From positions 372,001 to 436,000 of the forward strand of contig NZ_VEED01000002.1 in NCBI RefSeq assembly GCF_007678255.1: a DNA stretch of 64,000 nucleotides. The letters run 5' to 3'. The first letter of the stretch is position 1; each line of letters opens with the position of its first letter. Made by a program: the position numbers and the translations under genes. Positions 18,399 to 26,792 of the stretch are shown here, piece after piece. Under the pieces are notes generated by a model. The model searched no databases and was not told the origin of the DNA. It saw only the letters and a list, made by a program, of their open reading frames with translations. This stretch comes from Bacillus sp. X1(2014) (GTDB lineage: Bacteria; Bacillota; Bacilli; Bacillales_B; DSM-18226).

Positions 18399-19016
18399 TT
18401 ATTGCACCAACACTCTCAGGATAAACATCTTTTTTATTTCTTTTAATACCTCATGGTATGGATAATCTTCGTATACAATTGTCTGCGAGACCACTCCATC
18501 GACCATGGACCAAAAAAGATCTGCAAATAATTCTGGATTCACATCTTGTTTTATTTCACCAGATTTCTGCCCATCTTTAAGAATATCGGTGATCTGAGAA
18601 ATAAAATATTTTTGCCTCCGATTACGTAATCGTTCTGTTAATTCTTTGTCCCTGGAAGAATGCAGTTTGAACTCTAAGTGAACCGAAAACCGAGCTTTAT
18701 TTTCTTCAATAAAAGGATTTAGTTCTAAGTATATATCAAACAAATAGTTTAATTTTTCTATAGCTGATGGTTTTTTAGATATTTCCTGATTAAGTTCATC
18801 ATAAGTTTGACTCGTTTCTGTACTCATTAATTCTAGATAAATATCATCTTTACTTTGAAAGTAATTATAAATCGCACCTTTACTGATACCAGAATGTTCT
18901 ACAATATCATTGATCGTGGCTACTTCGAAACCTTTTTTCGCAAAACAAACAAAAGCACTCGATAAGATTTCTTTTTTCTTCTTCTCTTTATAATCATCAG
19001 ATACAATCGGTGGCAT
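18399..19016 (-). CDS. TetR/AcrR family transcriptional regulator
   Basis: A 205-residue one-domain repressor. The helix-turn-helix is INDIVEHSGISKGAIYNYF (residues about 34-52), preceded by AFVCFAKKGFEVAT. The ligand domain is C-terminal. The ATG at 19016 is used because GGAG lies about seven bases upstream and TetR proteins begin close to the first helix; an upstream in-frame start at 19070 would add residues overlapping the operator. Operators before this gene and before the small gene downstream suggest autoregulation plus control of that neighbour. The ligand is unknown. Confidence 0.85.
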   Translation of the reverse strand: MPPIVSDDYKEKKKKEILSSAFVCFAKKGFEVATINDIVEHSGISKGAIYNYFQSKDDIYLELMSTETSQTYDELNQEISKKPSAIEKLNYLFDIYLELNPFIEENKARFSVHLEFKLHSSRDKELTERLRNRRQKYFISQITDILKDGQKSGEIKQDVNPELFADLFWSMVDGVVSQTIVYEDYPYHEVLKEIKKMFILRVLVQ

Positions 19017-19072
19017 TGTTATCTCCGCCTTTAAAATTAATTGATAATATATTATATGTGAAATATTCAAAA

Positions 19073-19094
19073 ACGACCATTCGGTTTATTTAAA
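19073..19094. promoter_or_regulatory. TetR-type operator upstream of tetR
   Basis: ACGACCATTCGGTTTATTT followed by AAA, 57 bases before the start codon. It matches 18293-18314 in all but one base and fits autoregulation. Confidence 0.6.
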
Positions 19095-19159
19095 TTTTAG
19101 CCTATTTCCACCATAAAAGGCAACCAAAATTTACCTGAATTTCTCACAGGATATTAAAT

Positions 19160-19200
19160 GGTGTCAGGCACCAAAAAAAGCCCTTGTTAATTTAACAAGG
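19160..19200 (-). terminator. Terminator of the globin-like gene joined to a GGTGTCAGGCACC repeat
   Basis: Stem CCTTGTTAA/TTAACAAGG (19182-19200) followed on the minus strand by a run of seven T. The palindromic repeat GGTGTCAGGCACC follows at 19160-19172. Confidence 0.75.
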
Positions 19201-19227
19201 ACTCTAATAACAACTAATAATTGGGAC

Positions 19228-19587
19228 TTATTTTATAATCTTACTCAGCAAAAAATCTACTTTCTCAGTCAGATGCTTCTTTACACTAACATCCATTTCC
19301 ATTTCATCCATTGTCTCTTTTAAGTTACCGAACCAGATTTCGGCCCTATCTGGAGCAATCTGAAATGGATGTCTTTCTTTCACTTGTGAGACTTGCTTCC
19401 CTTGTTCCTGATCAGATCCACCGGAAACTAGTCGGTTGATAAATACTCTTTGCCGATCTTTCAATAATTCGATATCCGTGTTTCTTTCATTAAACATATT
19501 AATATAGTAGGAATCTTTTAGAAGCTTATCATAAAATCGGTCAACTAACTCATTCACTTTTTCCTGATCCAGTACAATCGTCATCAT
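19228..19587 (-). CDS. Globin-like protein
   Basis: A 119-residue, all-helical protein resembling truncated or sensor-type globins: NELVDRFYDKLLKDSYYINMF at the A/B helices, and QVKERHPFQIAPDRAEIWF, in which His73 is a candidate proximal haem ligand. The haem role is inferred, not proven. The promoter carries an Fnr-type palindrome at -41.5, which fits a gene for low oxygen or nitric oxide. An alternative ATG is one codon later. It stands alone and has its own terminator. Confidence 0.6.
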   Translation of the reverse strand: MMTIVLDQEKVNELVDRFYDKLLKDSYYINMFNERNTDIELLKDRQRVFINRLVSGGSDQEQGKQVSQVKERHPFQIAPDRAEIWFGNLKETMDEMEMDVSVKKHLTEKVDFLLSKIIK

Positions 19588-19620
19588 CCATACCCTCTTT
19601 TTCTTAAATAAAGTAATTAA

Positions 19621-19671
19621 TACTATTATTATAGTGTATATAACATTCTAAACTTGTGATTTACATCACGA
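19621..19671 (-). promoter_or_regulatory. Fnr-type activated promoter
   Basis: TTGTGATTTACATCACGA (19654-19671) matches the Fnr/Crp pattern TGTGA-N6-TCACA in all but one base. On the minus strand a perfect TATAAT lies at 19633-19628, predicting RNA start near 19621. The palindrome centre is then at about -41.5, the classical class II activator position. No good -35 box is seen, as expected. Confidence 0.65.
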
Positions 19672-19711
19672 AAAAGACTTTGTGGAAGAAAAAAGCTTGA
19701 AAAGCGACATG

Positions 19712-20713
19712 TTAGGCGCCAAGTAATGGCTGGTCAAAAGCGAATAAGGCCTCGTTGATTTCATGAATATTATAGTTACCATGTTGAATAAAGTAATCAA
19801 TAATTACATCAAATTTATTGCTCCGTGACAAGGTATAACCAGCAGCACCTAGCAGGTCCATCGTTTCCTCCACGTTTAACTTTAAAGCAACGGCAAACGC
19901 AATCGTGGTTTTCTTTTTCGGGGTATAATCGACTTCATTCCGGATTTTGGAGAATAATCGCCGGTCAATATTCGCCCGTTTATACGTTTCCACATCCGTC
20001 ATTCCTTTTTCATCAATGAAACGAAGAAGCCGTACGGAAAAAGATTCATCAAGTTCGTCCAACAGATTGACTAAAGAATACTCAGCATCTTTAAACACAT
20101 CCTGCTGAACAATTTCGATTTCTTGCTGGCTTTCCCATATGTATGGTTCTACCCTATTACGAGCAAACATGGTTTCTATTTCTTCCACATAATGCTCATC
20201 AATATATTGATGAATGGATGTAAATAATTTCTTGCTTAAACCGAAAGAGCTTTTATCAAAAACAACTAGATAAACAAGCATGTCATGCTGGAATAAAAAT
20301 GAGCCAATTGTCGAAACGGCAATTTGTAATGCTTCCTCCTTGGGATAACCATAAATGCCTGTCGATATCAACGGGAATGCGATGGATTCACACTGATGGG
20401 TCATGGCCAGTTCCAAGGAATTATAGTAAGATTCCTTTAATTGTAAGGCTTCTTGATTGGAACCACCTTGCCAAACCGGTCCAGGTGTATGTATGATATA
20501 TTTTGCTTCTAAGTTAAAGCCGTCAGTCAATACAGCTTCTCCTACCTTGCATTCCCCCAATTGATTGCAAGCTTTTTGCAACTCATTGACACCAGCTGCA
20601 CGAAAGATAGCACCACAGACGCCCCCACCCATTTTCAATGATGTATTCGCAGCATTGACAATCGCATCCACCTTCATCTTGGTAATATCATGGCGAACAA
20701 TTTCTAGTGGCAT
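19712..20713 (-). CDS. Macro domain protein with C-terminal helical domain
   Basis: Residues 1-170 form a macro domain, which binds or removes ADP-ribose: DITKMKVDAIVNAANTSL, MGGGVCGAIFRAAG and ISTGIYGYPKEEA are the diagnostic loops. A linker follows. Residues about 220-333 form a helical domain (FSVRLLRFIDEKGMTD, YKRANIDRRLFSKIR, KKKTTIAFAVALKLN) that resembles a helix-turn-helix region attached to several macro-type proteins. The gene is alone, with macro-type enzymes plausible in ADP-ribose signalling or tRNA splicing-product handling. Substrate is unknown. Confidence 0.85.
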   Translation of the reverse strand: MPLEIVRHDITKMKVDAIVNAANTSLKMGGGVCGAIFRAAGVNELQKACNQLGECKVGEAVLTDGFNLEAKYIIHTPGPVWQGGSNQEALQLKESYYNSLELAMTHQCESIAFPLISTGIYGYPKEEALQIAVSTIGSFLFQHDMLVYLVVFDKSSFGLSKKLFTSIHQYIDEHYVEEIETMFARNRVEPYIWESQQEIEIVQQDVFKDAEYSLVNLLDELDESFSVRLLRFIDEKGMTDVETYKRANIDRRLFSKIRNEVDYTPKKKTTIAFAVALKLNVEETMDLLGAAGYTLSRSNKFDVIIDYFIQHGNYNIHEINEALFAFDQPLLGA

Positions 20714-20853
20714 CCGTTTATCCCCCTCCCAAACAATTATTTATAAGTCTATTATCTCCACAATGTCCAAGTTAAGATTCTTATTCCTTAGGGAGATTAT
20801 ACCATTTATTTAATTGGAGGTTAGTAATGAACAAGGAAGATTAGACAAAATAA

Positions 20854-20876
20854 AACTCCTGCAAAATCAGGAGCTT
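20854..20876 (-). terminator. Terminator after the DinB-like gene
   Basis: Stem AAAGCTCCTG / CAGGAGTTTT on the minus strand with TTTTATTTTG after it. Confidence 0.75.
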
Positions 20877-20902
20877 TAAAGGTAATTATTATATCGATTT
20901 GT

Positions 20903-21403
20903 TTAGCGAACTTTTTCTAAATGACGAAGAATTTGCTCATAATGACCGGTTACGTGCTTAACGATTAAATGGTCGACTAAAAATGATAACGGTTTGCCGT
21001 CAAAGTTTGGATTATAACTTGGAGCTGTTTTTACTAAATCCTCTTCTTCAACTTTAGTAAGTGCTGCCTCTACTTTTGGTACTAAGTTTAATAGTGTAGT
21101 GATGGCATCACCTTTCTTCAAACGAGATACAACGTTTTCATCTACTGCAGCTAAACGACGCACATGTTCATGATTACGTCCCCATTTTGCACCTGGAACC
21201 ACTAGCAAGGCTTCCAAATCTGTCACCCAAAAATCAACCGCTTCTATAATATGAGCGACAATTTGCATAGCAGACCATTCTTCTTCAGAAGGTTTCATGT
21301 AAAGTGTAGCCTCTTCTGTATTCTTCACAACCGTAACGATCTCATCAATACACGTTTTAAATGTTTCCAATTTTTCATTCAGTACTGCTGTAGTCATAGT
21401 CAT
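20903..21403 (-). CDS. DinB-fold protein, candidate thiol-dependent maleylpyruvate isomerase
   Basis: A 166-residue protein of the DinB/YfiT superfamily of thiol-dependent metalloenzymes. His51 (IVAHIIEAVDFW), His150 and His154 (KHVTGHYEQI) form the metal triad of the family. It lies next to the 3-hydroxybenzoate hydroxylase, dioxygenase and hydrolase of the gentisate route, where the only missing step is the isomerisation of maleylpyruvate to fumarylpyruvate. Mycothiol-dependent isomerases of this fold are known in actinobacteria; bacillithiol or cysteine would be the thiol here. The role is inferred from context. The start is ATG 21403 (GGAGG is only four bases upstream) or 21397. Confidence 0.65.
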   Translation of the reverse strand: MTMTTAVLNEKLETFKTCIDEIVTVVKNTEEATLYMKPSEEEWSAMQIVAHIIEAVDFWVTDLEALLVVPGAKWGRNHEHVRRLAAVDENVVSRLKKGDAITTLLNLVPKVEAALTKVEEEDLVKTAPSYNPNFDGKPLSFLVDHLIVKHVTGHYEQILRHLEKVR

Positions 21404-21457
21404 ACATCCTCCCAATCCTCACCTAATTGATCAATAGTTTTATAAGAATTAAGAATA

Positions 21458-21490
21458 AAAATGCGCTAGAGTTTTCTCTAACGCGTTTTT
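21458..21490. terminator. Terminator between hydroxylase and DinB-like gene
   Basis: Hairpin AAAAATGCGCTAGAG / CTCTAACGCGTTTTT with T-runs on both strands. It suggests the DinB-like gene is partly separated from the hydroxylase on the same strand. Confidence 0.7.
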
Positions 21491-21504
21491 ATTCATGTTG
21501 TTTA

Positions 21505-22698
21505 TTAGCAATCGACACGTTCATAATTTTTTTTGAGATAGCCATATAAGAAATCAACAGCCTTGTAATCCGTTGGTTTGTGTTGTTCGAAAATAAAGTT
21601 ACGAAGGGAAATGGTTGTTGGATCTTCAGCGTGAATAATTTCGCCCCATTTACGTGCTGTTGTTTGTACCATCGCAGAACGCGGAATCCGCAGGTCTTGG
21701 TATGCTCTAAATGCATCTTCATAAGATTTATGTTCTTTTAATTTCTCACCTAATACAAACGCATCTTCGAAAGCTTGAACGCCGCCTTGAGCTAAATATT
21801 GAAGCATGGCATGACCAGAATCCCCTAATAATGTAATGTTACCTTTGGTCCAATTATCGATTGGTTCACGGTCATACATTTGCCAACGGAATTGACGGTT
21901 AATGTAAGATAAAGCGTTTTGTACTTTTGGATGAGTATTTTCAAAACGGCGTGTCATTTCTTCTGGATTTCCCCAGTCCTCTACAGTAGCATCATATGAT
22001 TTAAAAACAACTACTTGGTTGTAAAGCTCTCCACGACGAACTGGATATTGTACTAAGTGCAGGTTTGGACCAATCCACATGATCACATCATCTAAGTCTA
22101 AGTTTGAGTTACTCGCCACTTCTGCGATTGGAATCGTTCCGCGGTAAGCTACATACGCAGAGTTTACTGGTTCATCTTCAACAAATAACTTACGCATATT
22201 TGATTTTACACCGTCCGCACCAATCACTGCTTCTGCAGTAAACGTTTCACCATTTTGGTTGACAATTGTTACTGTATCACCATTTTGTTCTGCCGTTTGA
22301 ATCGTTTGGTTGGTAAAAAATTTGACATTACTACGTTTTTGACATGCTTCATAAAGAACTCGGTGTAAGTCAGAGCGATGCAATACGATATATGGCTGAC
22401 CGAATTCTTTTTGGAACCCTTCCCCTAAATCAAGAGTTGCTAACTCTTTTGCTGTATAAACATCTTTTAGTACAAGTCGTTTAGGTAATACCGCATGCTT
22501 TAAAATTTCTTCCTTTACCCCTAAACGATCTAAAACCTCAATCGCGTTTGGTGCTAACTGAATCCCCGCACCTACTTCCCCAAATTCAGGAGCCTGCTCA
22601 AAAATTGCCACTGATTTACCCGTTTCTTGGATTGATAGAGCTACAGCTAAACCACCGATTCCTCCACCTACAATAATGATGTCGCTTACATTAGTCAT
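21505..22698 (-). CDS. FAD-dependent 3-hydroxybenzoate 6-monooxygenase
   Basis: Flavoprotein aromatic hydroxylase of the UbiH/salicylate hydroxylase type; in this context it converts 3-hydroxybenzoate to gentisate. It has the GxGxxG ADP-binding motif (IIIVGGGIGGLAVALS), the middle DG-type motif AVIGADGVKSNMRK, and GNITLLGDSGHAM then YLAQGGVQAFEDA for the flavin. The ATG at 22698 has GGGAGG eight bases upstream. It is divergent from the IclR regulator and shares its operator region. The exact substrate is inferred from the gene neighbourhood. Confidence 0.85.
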   Translation of the reverse strand: MTNVSDIIIVGGGIGGLAVALSIQETGKSVAIFEQAPEFGEVGAGIQLAPNAIEVLDRLGVKEEILKHAVLPKRLVLKDVYTAKELATLDLGEGFQKEFGQPYIVLHRSDLHRVLYEACQKRSNVKFFTNQTIQTAEQNGDTVTIVNQNGETFTAEAVIGADGVKSNMRKLFVEDEPVNSAYVAYRGTIPIAEVASNSNLDLDDVIMWIGPNLHLVQYPVRRGELYNQVVVFKSYDATVEDWGNPEEMTRRFENTHPKVQNALSYINRQFRWQMYDREPIDNWTKGNITLLGDSGHAMLQYLAQGGVQAFEDAFVLGEKLKEHKSYEDAFRAYQDLRIPRSAMVQTTARKWGEIIHAEDPTTISLRNFIFEQHKPTDYKAVDFLYGYLKKNYERVDC

Positions 22699-22733
22699 TG
22701 TAAATTCCTCCCACATGTTTTATAATCTTCTAC

Positions 22734-22784
22734 AAATAGTGAACTATGTTCCCGATAAGAAAACTTTATCTCATTATTCACTAT
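22734..22784. promoter_or_regulatory. IclR operator region between hydroxylase and regulator
   Basis: AAATAGTGAACTATGTTC (22734-22751) with inner palindrome GAAC-TAT-GTTC, and TTCACTAT at 22777-22784, which is the reverse complement of ATAGTGAA. The same ATAGTGAACTA motif returns at 23701 before the hydrolase gene, so it is a regulon-specific site. Confidence 0.6.
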
Positions 22785-22873
22785 TCCGTCAACAATAAAA
22801 TTATAAAATTTAGAAATTTCTACAAATCATTCATTCTGCTATACTAACCAAAATAATTGAAAATAGGGTGATC

Positions 22874-23638
22874 ATGATGACAACTGAAACGAAAACTGCG
22901 GGTATTCAGTCATTACAATTGGGGTTAAATATATTAGAAATCTTAGCAATGGAAAAAGAGCCTCTTAAGTTCACTGATATTCAAAACCGAGCTTCGATGA
23001 CAAAAAGTAATTTATATAAATATTTGTCCACACTAAGCCAATTTGGGTTAATCAATCGAAATCCTCATACAAACATGTATACTCTTGGACATAAATTAGT
23101 ACAGCTAGGAAATGCCGCTCTAGGACAAACTTCTTTAATTGAAGTGGTTATTCCTTATTTCAAAAAGATCACTGAGTTCACAAACCTAACCGTACTACTT
23201 GCTGTACCAACTATAAAAGGTCCATTCATTTCATATATTTTAAGCGCCGATTATGGAATTAATATCGGTGCACAAATGGGGACACACTTGCCGATCTCCT
23301 CCTCTACTGGCGTCGTTTTTTCTGCTTTTGAAAAAGATGTCCATCGGAAGGAATGGGAAGTAGAAGAATTATCGAAGTTCAATGAAAACGAATTACGGCA
23401 ATTTCATATTGAAAAAGAAAAAACAAGACAGCTGCATTTTGCATCAAAGACAGAGCCACTAATAATGCATGTCTCTTCTTATAGTGTTCCTCTATTAAAT
23501 TTCAACCATGAACTGCTGGGTGCTATTACTATTGTTGGTATTACCGAGACGGTACCAAATTCAGCCGACCATTCAATTGGACAATACGTTCTCAATGTTG
23601 CGAAAGAAATTTCAGAATATTACGGCTTTGTGAAATGA
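22874..23638 (+). CDS. IclR family transcriptional regulator
   Basis: A 254-residue regulator for the gentisate genes. The N-terminal winged helix is ILAMEKEPLKFTDIQNRASM then SNLYKYLSTLSQFGLINR; a GAF-like ligand-binding domain follows. It sits between the divergent hydroxylase and the co-oriented hydrolase and dioxygenase genes. ATAGTGAAC-type sites flank it on both sides. The start is at ATG 22874 after AGGGTGATC; GTG 22868 would overlap that site. Confidence 0.88.
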   Translation: MMTTETKTAGIQSLQLGLNILEILAMEKEPLKFTDIQNRASMTKSNLYKYLSTLSQFGLINRNPHTNMYTLGHKLVQLGNAALGQTSLIEVVIPYFKKITEFTNLTVLLAVPTIKGPFISYILSADYGINIGAQMGTHLPISSSTGVVFSAFEKDVHRKEWEVEELSKFNENELRQFHIEKEKTRQLHFASKTEPLIMHVSSYSVPLLNFNHELLGAITIVGITETVPNSADHSIGQYVLNVAKEISEYYGFVK

Positions 23639-23663
23639 ATTTTTTATCTGAAAACAAATAATA

Positions 23664-23730
23664 TTGACAATCTTTTCAAAACCTATTAAAATTTTTATAA
23701 ATAGTGAACTAGTTTCATAATTAGTGAAAT
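23664..23730 (+). promoter_or_regulatory. Promoter and operator of fumarylpyruvate hydrolase operon
   Basis: TTGACA (23664-23669), 17 bases, TAAAAT (23687-23692) form a clear SigA promoter with a start near 23699. ATAGTGAACTAGTTTCAT then TTAGTGAAAT (23701-23730) lie on and after that start, matching the motif at 22734-22751. Binding there would block transcription, which fits repression by the adjacent IclR regulator. Confidence 0.7.
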
Positions 23731-23746
23731 CAAGGAGGACAATACA

Positions 23747-24697
23747 TTGAAACTTATTAATTTTACTGTCGCAGGACATACACGTGCAGGGGCTATCGTT
23801 GATCACCAAGTAATTGACTTAAACTATGCCTACCAAGCACAGCTAAAAGCAGAAGGAAAATACAGATACGAGGCCATCGCTAAAGCGTATGTACCAGATA
23901 ATACAGATGAGTTATATCAAGGTGGTAAAGAATCACTACAACTAGCGCAAAATGCAATCGATTTCATCTTAGCGAATCCTGAAAGTTTTAATAAAAAAGT
24001 GATTTACAATCTTGAGGAAGTGAAGGTAGAAGCACCTGTCGTGCGGCCAGGCAAAATTATTTGTGTCGGTCACAACTATCGCGAACACATTTTAGAAATG
24101 GGTCGTGAACTCCCAACAAACCCAGTTATTTTTGCAAAATTTGCAAATACCATTTTAGGTCCTGAAGACGATATTCCACACTATCCAATTTCTGACCAAC
24201 TTGACTATGAAGCAGAGTTTACGTTCGTTGTTGGCAAACAAGCTCGCAATGTGACAGAAGAAGAGGCCTTAGATTATGTAGCAGGTTATACCATTACAAA
24301 TGACGTAACCTATCGTGATATTCAACGCCGCACCATTCAATGGTTACAAGGAAAAACAGTAGATGGAAGTGCACCAATGGGACCATATTTAGTCACTTCC
24401 GATGAATTACAAAATCCATCTGGTTTAGATGTTGTTCTAAAAGTAAATGGAGAAGTACGTCAAAAAACAAATACTGCGAATCTAGTATTCTCCGTTCAAA
24501 AATTAGTGTCTTTCTTATCAAATTTAATGACGTTAGAGCCAGGAGATGTTGTCTTAACAGGAACTCCAGGGGGCGTAGGATTTGCGATGAAGCCTCAGCA
24601 ATTCCTAAAAGATGGGGACGTCGTTCGTATTGAAATCGACCAGGTTGGTGTACTTGAAAATAAAGTAAAAACAACAGAAGTGCCAGCTACAGTTTGA
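23747..24697 (+). CDS. Fumarylacetoacetate hydrolase family protein (fumarylpyruvate hydrolase)
   Basis: A 316-residue enzyme that would split fumarylpyruvate into fumarate and pyruvate. Its C-terminal FAH domain has the loop KIICVGHNYREHILEMG, metal ligands in YEAEFTFVVGK, the segment TITNDVTYRDIQ and GPYLVTSDELQNP; GDVVLTGTPGGVGFAMKP completes the signature. The TTG start at 23747 has GGAGG eight bases upstream. It lies before the gentisate dioxygenase gene in one unit under the IclR-type operator. Confidence 0.88.
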   Translation: MKLINFTVAGHTRAGAIVDHQVIDLNYAYQAQLKAEGKYRYEAIAKAYVPDNTDELYQGGKESLQLAQNAIDFILANPESFNKKVIYNLEEVKVEAPVVRPGKIICVGHNYREHILEMGRELPTNPVIFAKFANTILGPEDDIPHYPISDQLDYEAEFTFVVGKQARNVTEEEALDYVAGYTITNDVTYRDIQRRTIQWLQGKTVDGSAPMGPYLVTSDELQNPSGLDVVLKVNGEVRQKTNTANLVFSVQKLVSFLSNLMTLEPGDVVLTGTPGGVGFAMKPQQFLKDGDVVRIEIDQVGVLENKVKTTEVPATV

Positions 24698-24778
24698 TGA
24701 GGAGATGTAGGGGGTCGAGTAGCATATCCGCTACTCCCCTTTTCTCTCTAAAATTTAATTAGTAAAGGGGAATGTGAA

Positions 24779-25903
24779 ATGGCTGAAGTAAATCCAGAAG
24801 TTCAAGAGTTTATGAAAAGTTCGATTGTAACCGATTACACAAAAGATATCCAACAATACAACTTAGGACCTCTTTGGGAAGCAATTCCTGCAATTATGCA
24901 CAAAACACCAACTCCTCAAGCAGAAGCTTATCTCTGGAGCGATGAATTAATCAAAAAGAAAATGGCAGAAGCAGCTCAGATCTTCACACCAGAGCGTGGT
25001 GGTGAACGTCGCGCAATTTATTTCCAAAATCCTGGCCTTACTTATCGTAAACCTTGGGGCTGGGGATCTACTACGCAAACGATTTATGCTGCTGTTCAAA
25101 TGTTATTGCCTGGTGAAAAAGCACCATCTCACCGCCACTCACAAAGTGCATTGCGCTTTATTTCTGAAGGGTCAGGTGCATATACGATTGTTCAGGGTGA
25201 GCGTATTTTCATGGAAGAAGGCGACTTTTTAATTACACCAAAGGGATTATGGCATGGCCATGCCCATTTAGGCACAGAGCCTATGTATTGGATGGATGCT
25301 TTAGATATTCCTACTCTTTACGCGATTGGCGGTACATTCTTTGAACCTTATGAGGATGGATTACAGCAGCCAGATATTCCAGATAACTTTACAGAAAGAC
25401 GTTATCGTGGGGGGATGGTTCGTCCTGTCGGTGATGATAAATTCACAGTGGCTCCGCTTGCTAATTATAAATGGGATCGCACGGTAGAAGGAATTAAAGG
25501 ATTGATGGAATTCGATCCAAATCCACAACATGGATATGCAGTCGAATACATTAACCCATCTACAGGTCAATCGGCTAATCCGACACTAGGCACAAGAATG
25601 CAGCATTTACCACACGGTTTCCAAACAAAGGCATTACGCCATACTCACTCAACGGTTTACCAAGTACACCAAGGTTCCGGTCACACTGTCATTAATGGCA
25701 TTCGATTCGATTGGAAAAAAGGCGATTACTTTGTTGTTCCAAACTGGGCTTGGTATGAACACTTTGCATCAGAAGATTCTTACCTCTTCTCCGTAAACGA
25801 TTTACCAATTATGAACCGTTTCGATTTAGAACAAGAGCAATTCTTTGAAGAAAACAACGGCCACCAAAAAATTACTGGTGAATTTAAAGCAGACTTCCGT
25901 TAA
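24779..25903 (+). CDS. Gentisate 1,2-dioxygenase
   Basis: Ring-cleaving cupin enzyme that opens gentisate to maleylpyruvate using Fe(II). It is 374 residues, a two-cupin protein. The first cupin has the iron ligands His118 and His120 (SHRHSQSALRFISEG) and His159/His161 (GLWHGHAHLG). The second has ALRHTHSTVYQVHQGSG and PNWAWYEHF. Together with the hydroxylase, DinB-like protein and hydrolase it completes the gentisate route. A spaced ribosome site (AAAGGGGAA) precedes the ATG. Confidence 0.93.
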   Translation: MAEVNPEVQEFMKSSIVTDYTKDIQQYNLGPLWEAIPAIMHKTPTPQAEAYLWSDELIKKKMAEAAQIFTPERGGERRAIYFQNPGLTYRKPWGWGSTTQTIYAAVQMLLPGEKAPSHRHSQSALRFISEGSGAYTIVQGERIFMEEGDFLITPKGLWHGHAHLGTEPMYWMDALDIPTLYAIGGTFFEPYEDGLQQPDIPDNFTERRYRGGMVRPVGDDKFTVAPLANYKWDRTVEGIKGLMEFDPNPQHGYAVEYINPSTGQSANPTLGTRMQHLPHGFQTKALRHTHSTVYQVHQGSGHTVINGIRFDWKKGDYFVVPNWAWYEHFASEDSYLFSVNDLPIMNRFDLEQEQFFEENNGHQKITGEFKADFR

Positions 25904-25913
25904 TCGATTAGGG

Positions 25914-25942
25914 AAACGCTTGGTCCATTCCAAGCGTTTTTT
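25914..25942 (+). terminator. Terminator after gentisate dioxygenase
   Basis: Stem AAACGCTTGG / CCAAGCGTTT with a six-base loop and TTTTTT. Confidence 0.9.
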
Positions 25943-25978
25943 GATGCCGTTGGGATGGTTGAAGTCAGAACTTACATC

Positions 25979-26025
25979 AAAAAAGCCATCAAATACTAGA
26001 TGTATAATAACTAGTACTTGATGGC
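25979..26025 (-). terminator. Terminator of the amino acid ABC transporter operon
   Basis: Minus-strand stem GCCATCAAGTACTAG / CTAGTATTTGATGGC followed by TTTTTT, 39 bases after the ATPase stop. Confidence 0.88.
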
Positions 26026-26063
26026 TCGTATTACTTCCTACTGGATAGTAGGTAAATGATTGT

Positions 26064-26792
26064 TTATAGCACTTTACTTAAGAACGCCTGGGTACGTTCA
26101 TGCTGAGGGTTACTGAATAACTCATTTGGTTCATTTTCTTCCACAATATAGCCGCCGTCCATGAATATGACTCGATCGCCCACTTCACGAGCAAAGCCCA
26201 TTTCATGGGTGACAACCACCATTGTCATCCCTTCTTTAGCCAGCTGCTTCATTACTTCTAGTACATCTCCGACCATTTCAGGGTCAAGTGCAGATGTCGG
26301 CTCGTCAAAAAGCATGATCTTAGGATTCATTGCCAGTGCCCTTGCGATAGCAACACGTTGTTTTTGTCCCCCAGATAGTTCTCCCGGATAACTATTAGCT
26401 TTTTCTCTTAACCCTACTTTATCAAGCAGCTCAAATGCTAATTTATCCGCCGCAGATTTTTCGGTAGAGCGAATTTTAATAGGTCCCATCGTGATGTTTT
26501 CTAAGACGGTTTTATGAGGGAATAGATTGAATTGCTGGAAAACCATTCCTACTTCTTGTCTAACCTTGTTGATATTAATCTTGTTGTCTGTGATATCCTG
26601 TCCGTTAATGACTACTTCCCCACCAGAAATTTCCTCGAGGCGATTTAAGCAGCGAAGGAACGTACTCTTACCTGAACCCGATGGGCCAATCACACAAACT
26701 ACCTCTTTTTCTTGTACCTCTGCATTAATATCCTTTAAAACCTCTACCTTACCAAACGATTTTCGCAGATTTTTAACCTTAATTATACTCAT
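26064..26792 (-). CDS. glnQ: Polar amino acid ABC transporter ATP-binding protein
   Basis: ATPase of a GlnQ/HisP-type importer, 242 residues. It has Walker [10 protein letters not shown] (about residues 33-41), the Q-loop QQFNLFPH, the [16 protein letters not shown] signature and Walker [15 protein letters not shown], with the switch His in [13 protein letters not shown]. It overlaps the permease stop by four bases. The named substrate is unproven; glutamine, cystine or another polar amino acid is possible. Confidence 0.9.
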   Translation of the reverse strand: MSIIKVKNLRKSFGKVEVLKDINAEVQEKEVVCVIGPSGSGKSTFLRCLNRLEEISGGEVVINGQDITDNKININKVRQEVGMVFQQFNLFPHKTVLENITMGPIKIRSTEKSAADKLAFELLDKVGLREKANSYPGELSGGQKQRVAIARALAMNPKIMLFDEPTSALDPEMVGDVLEVMKQLAKEGMTMVVVTHEMGFAREVGDRVIFMDGGYIVEENEPNELFSNPQHERTQAFLSKVL

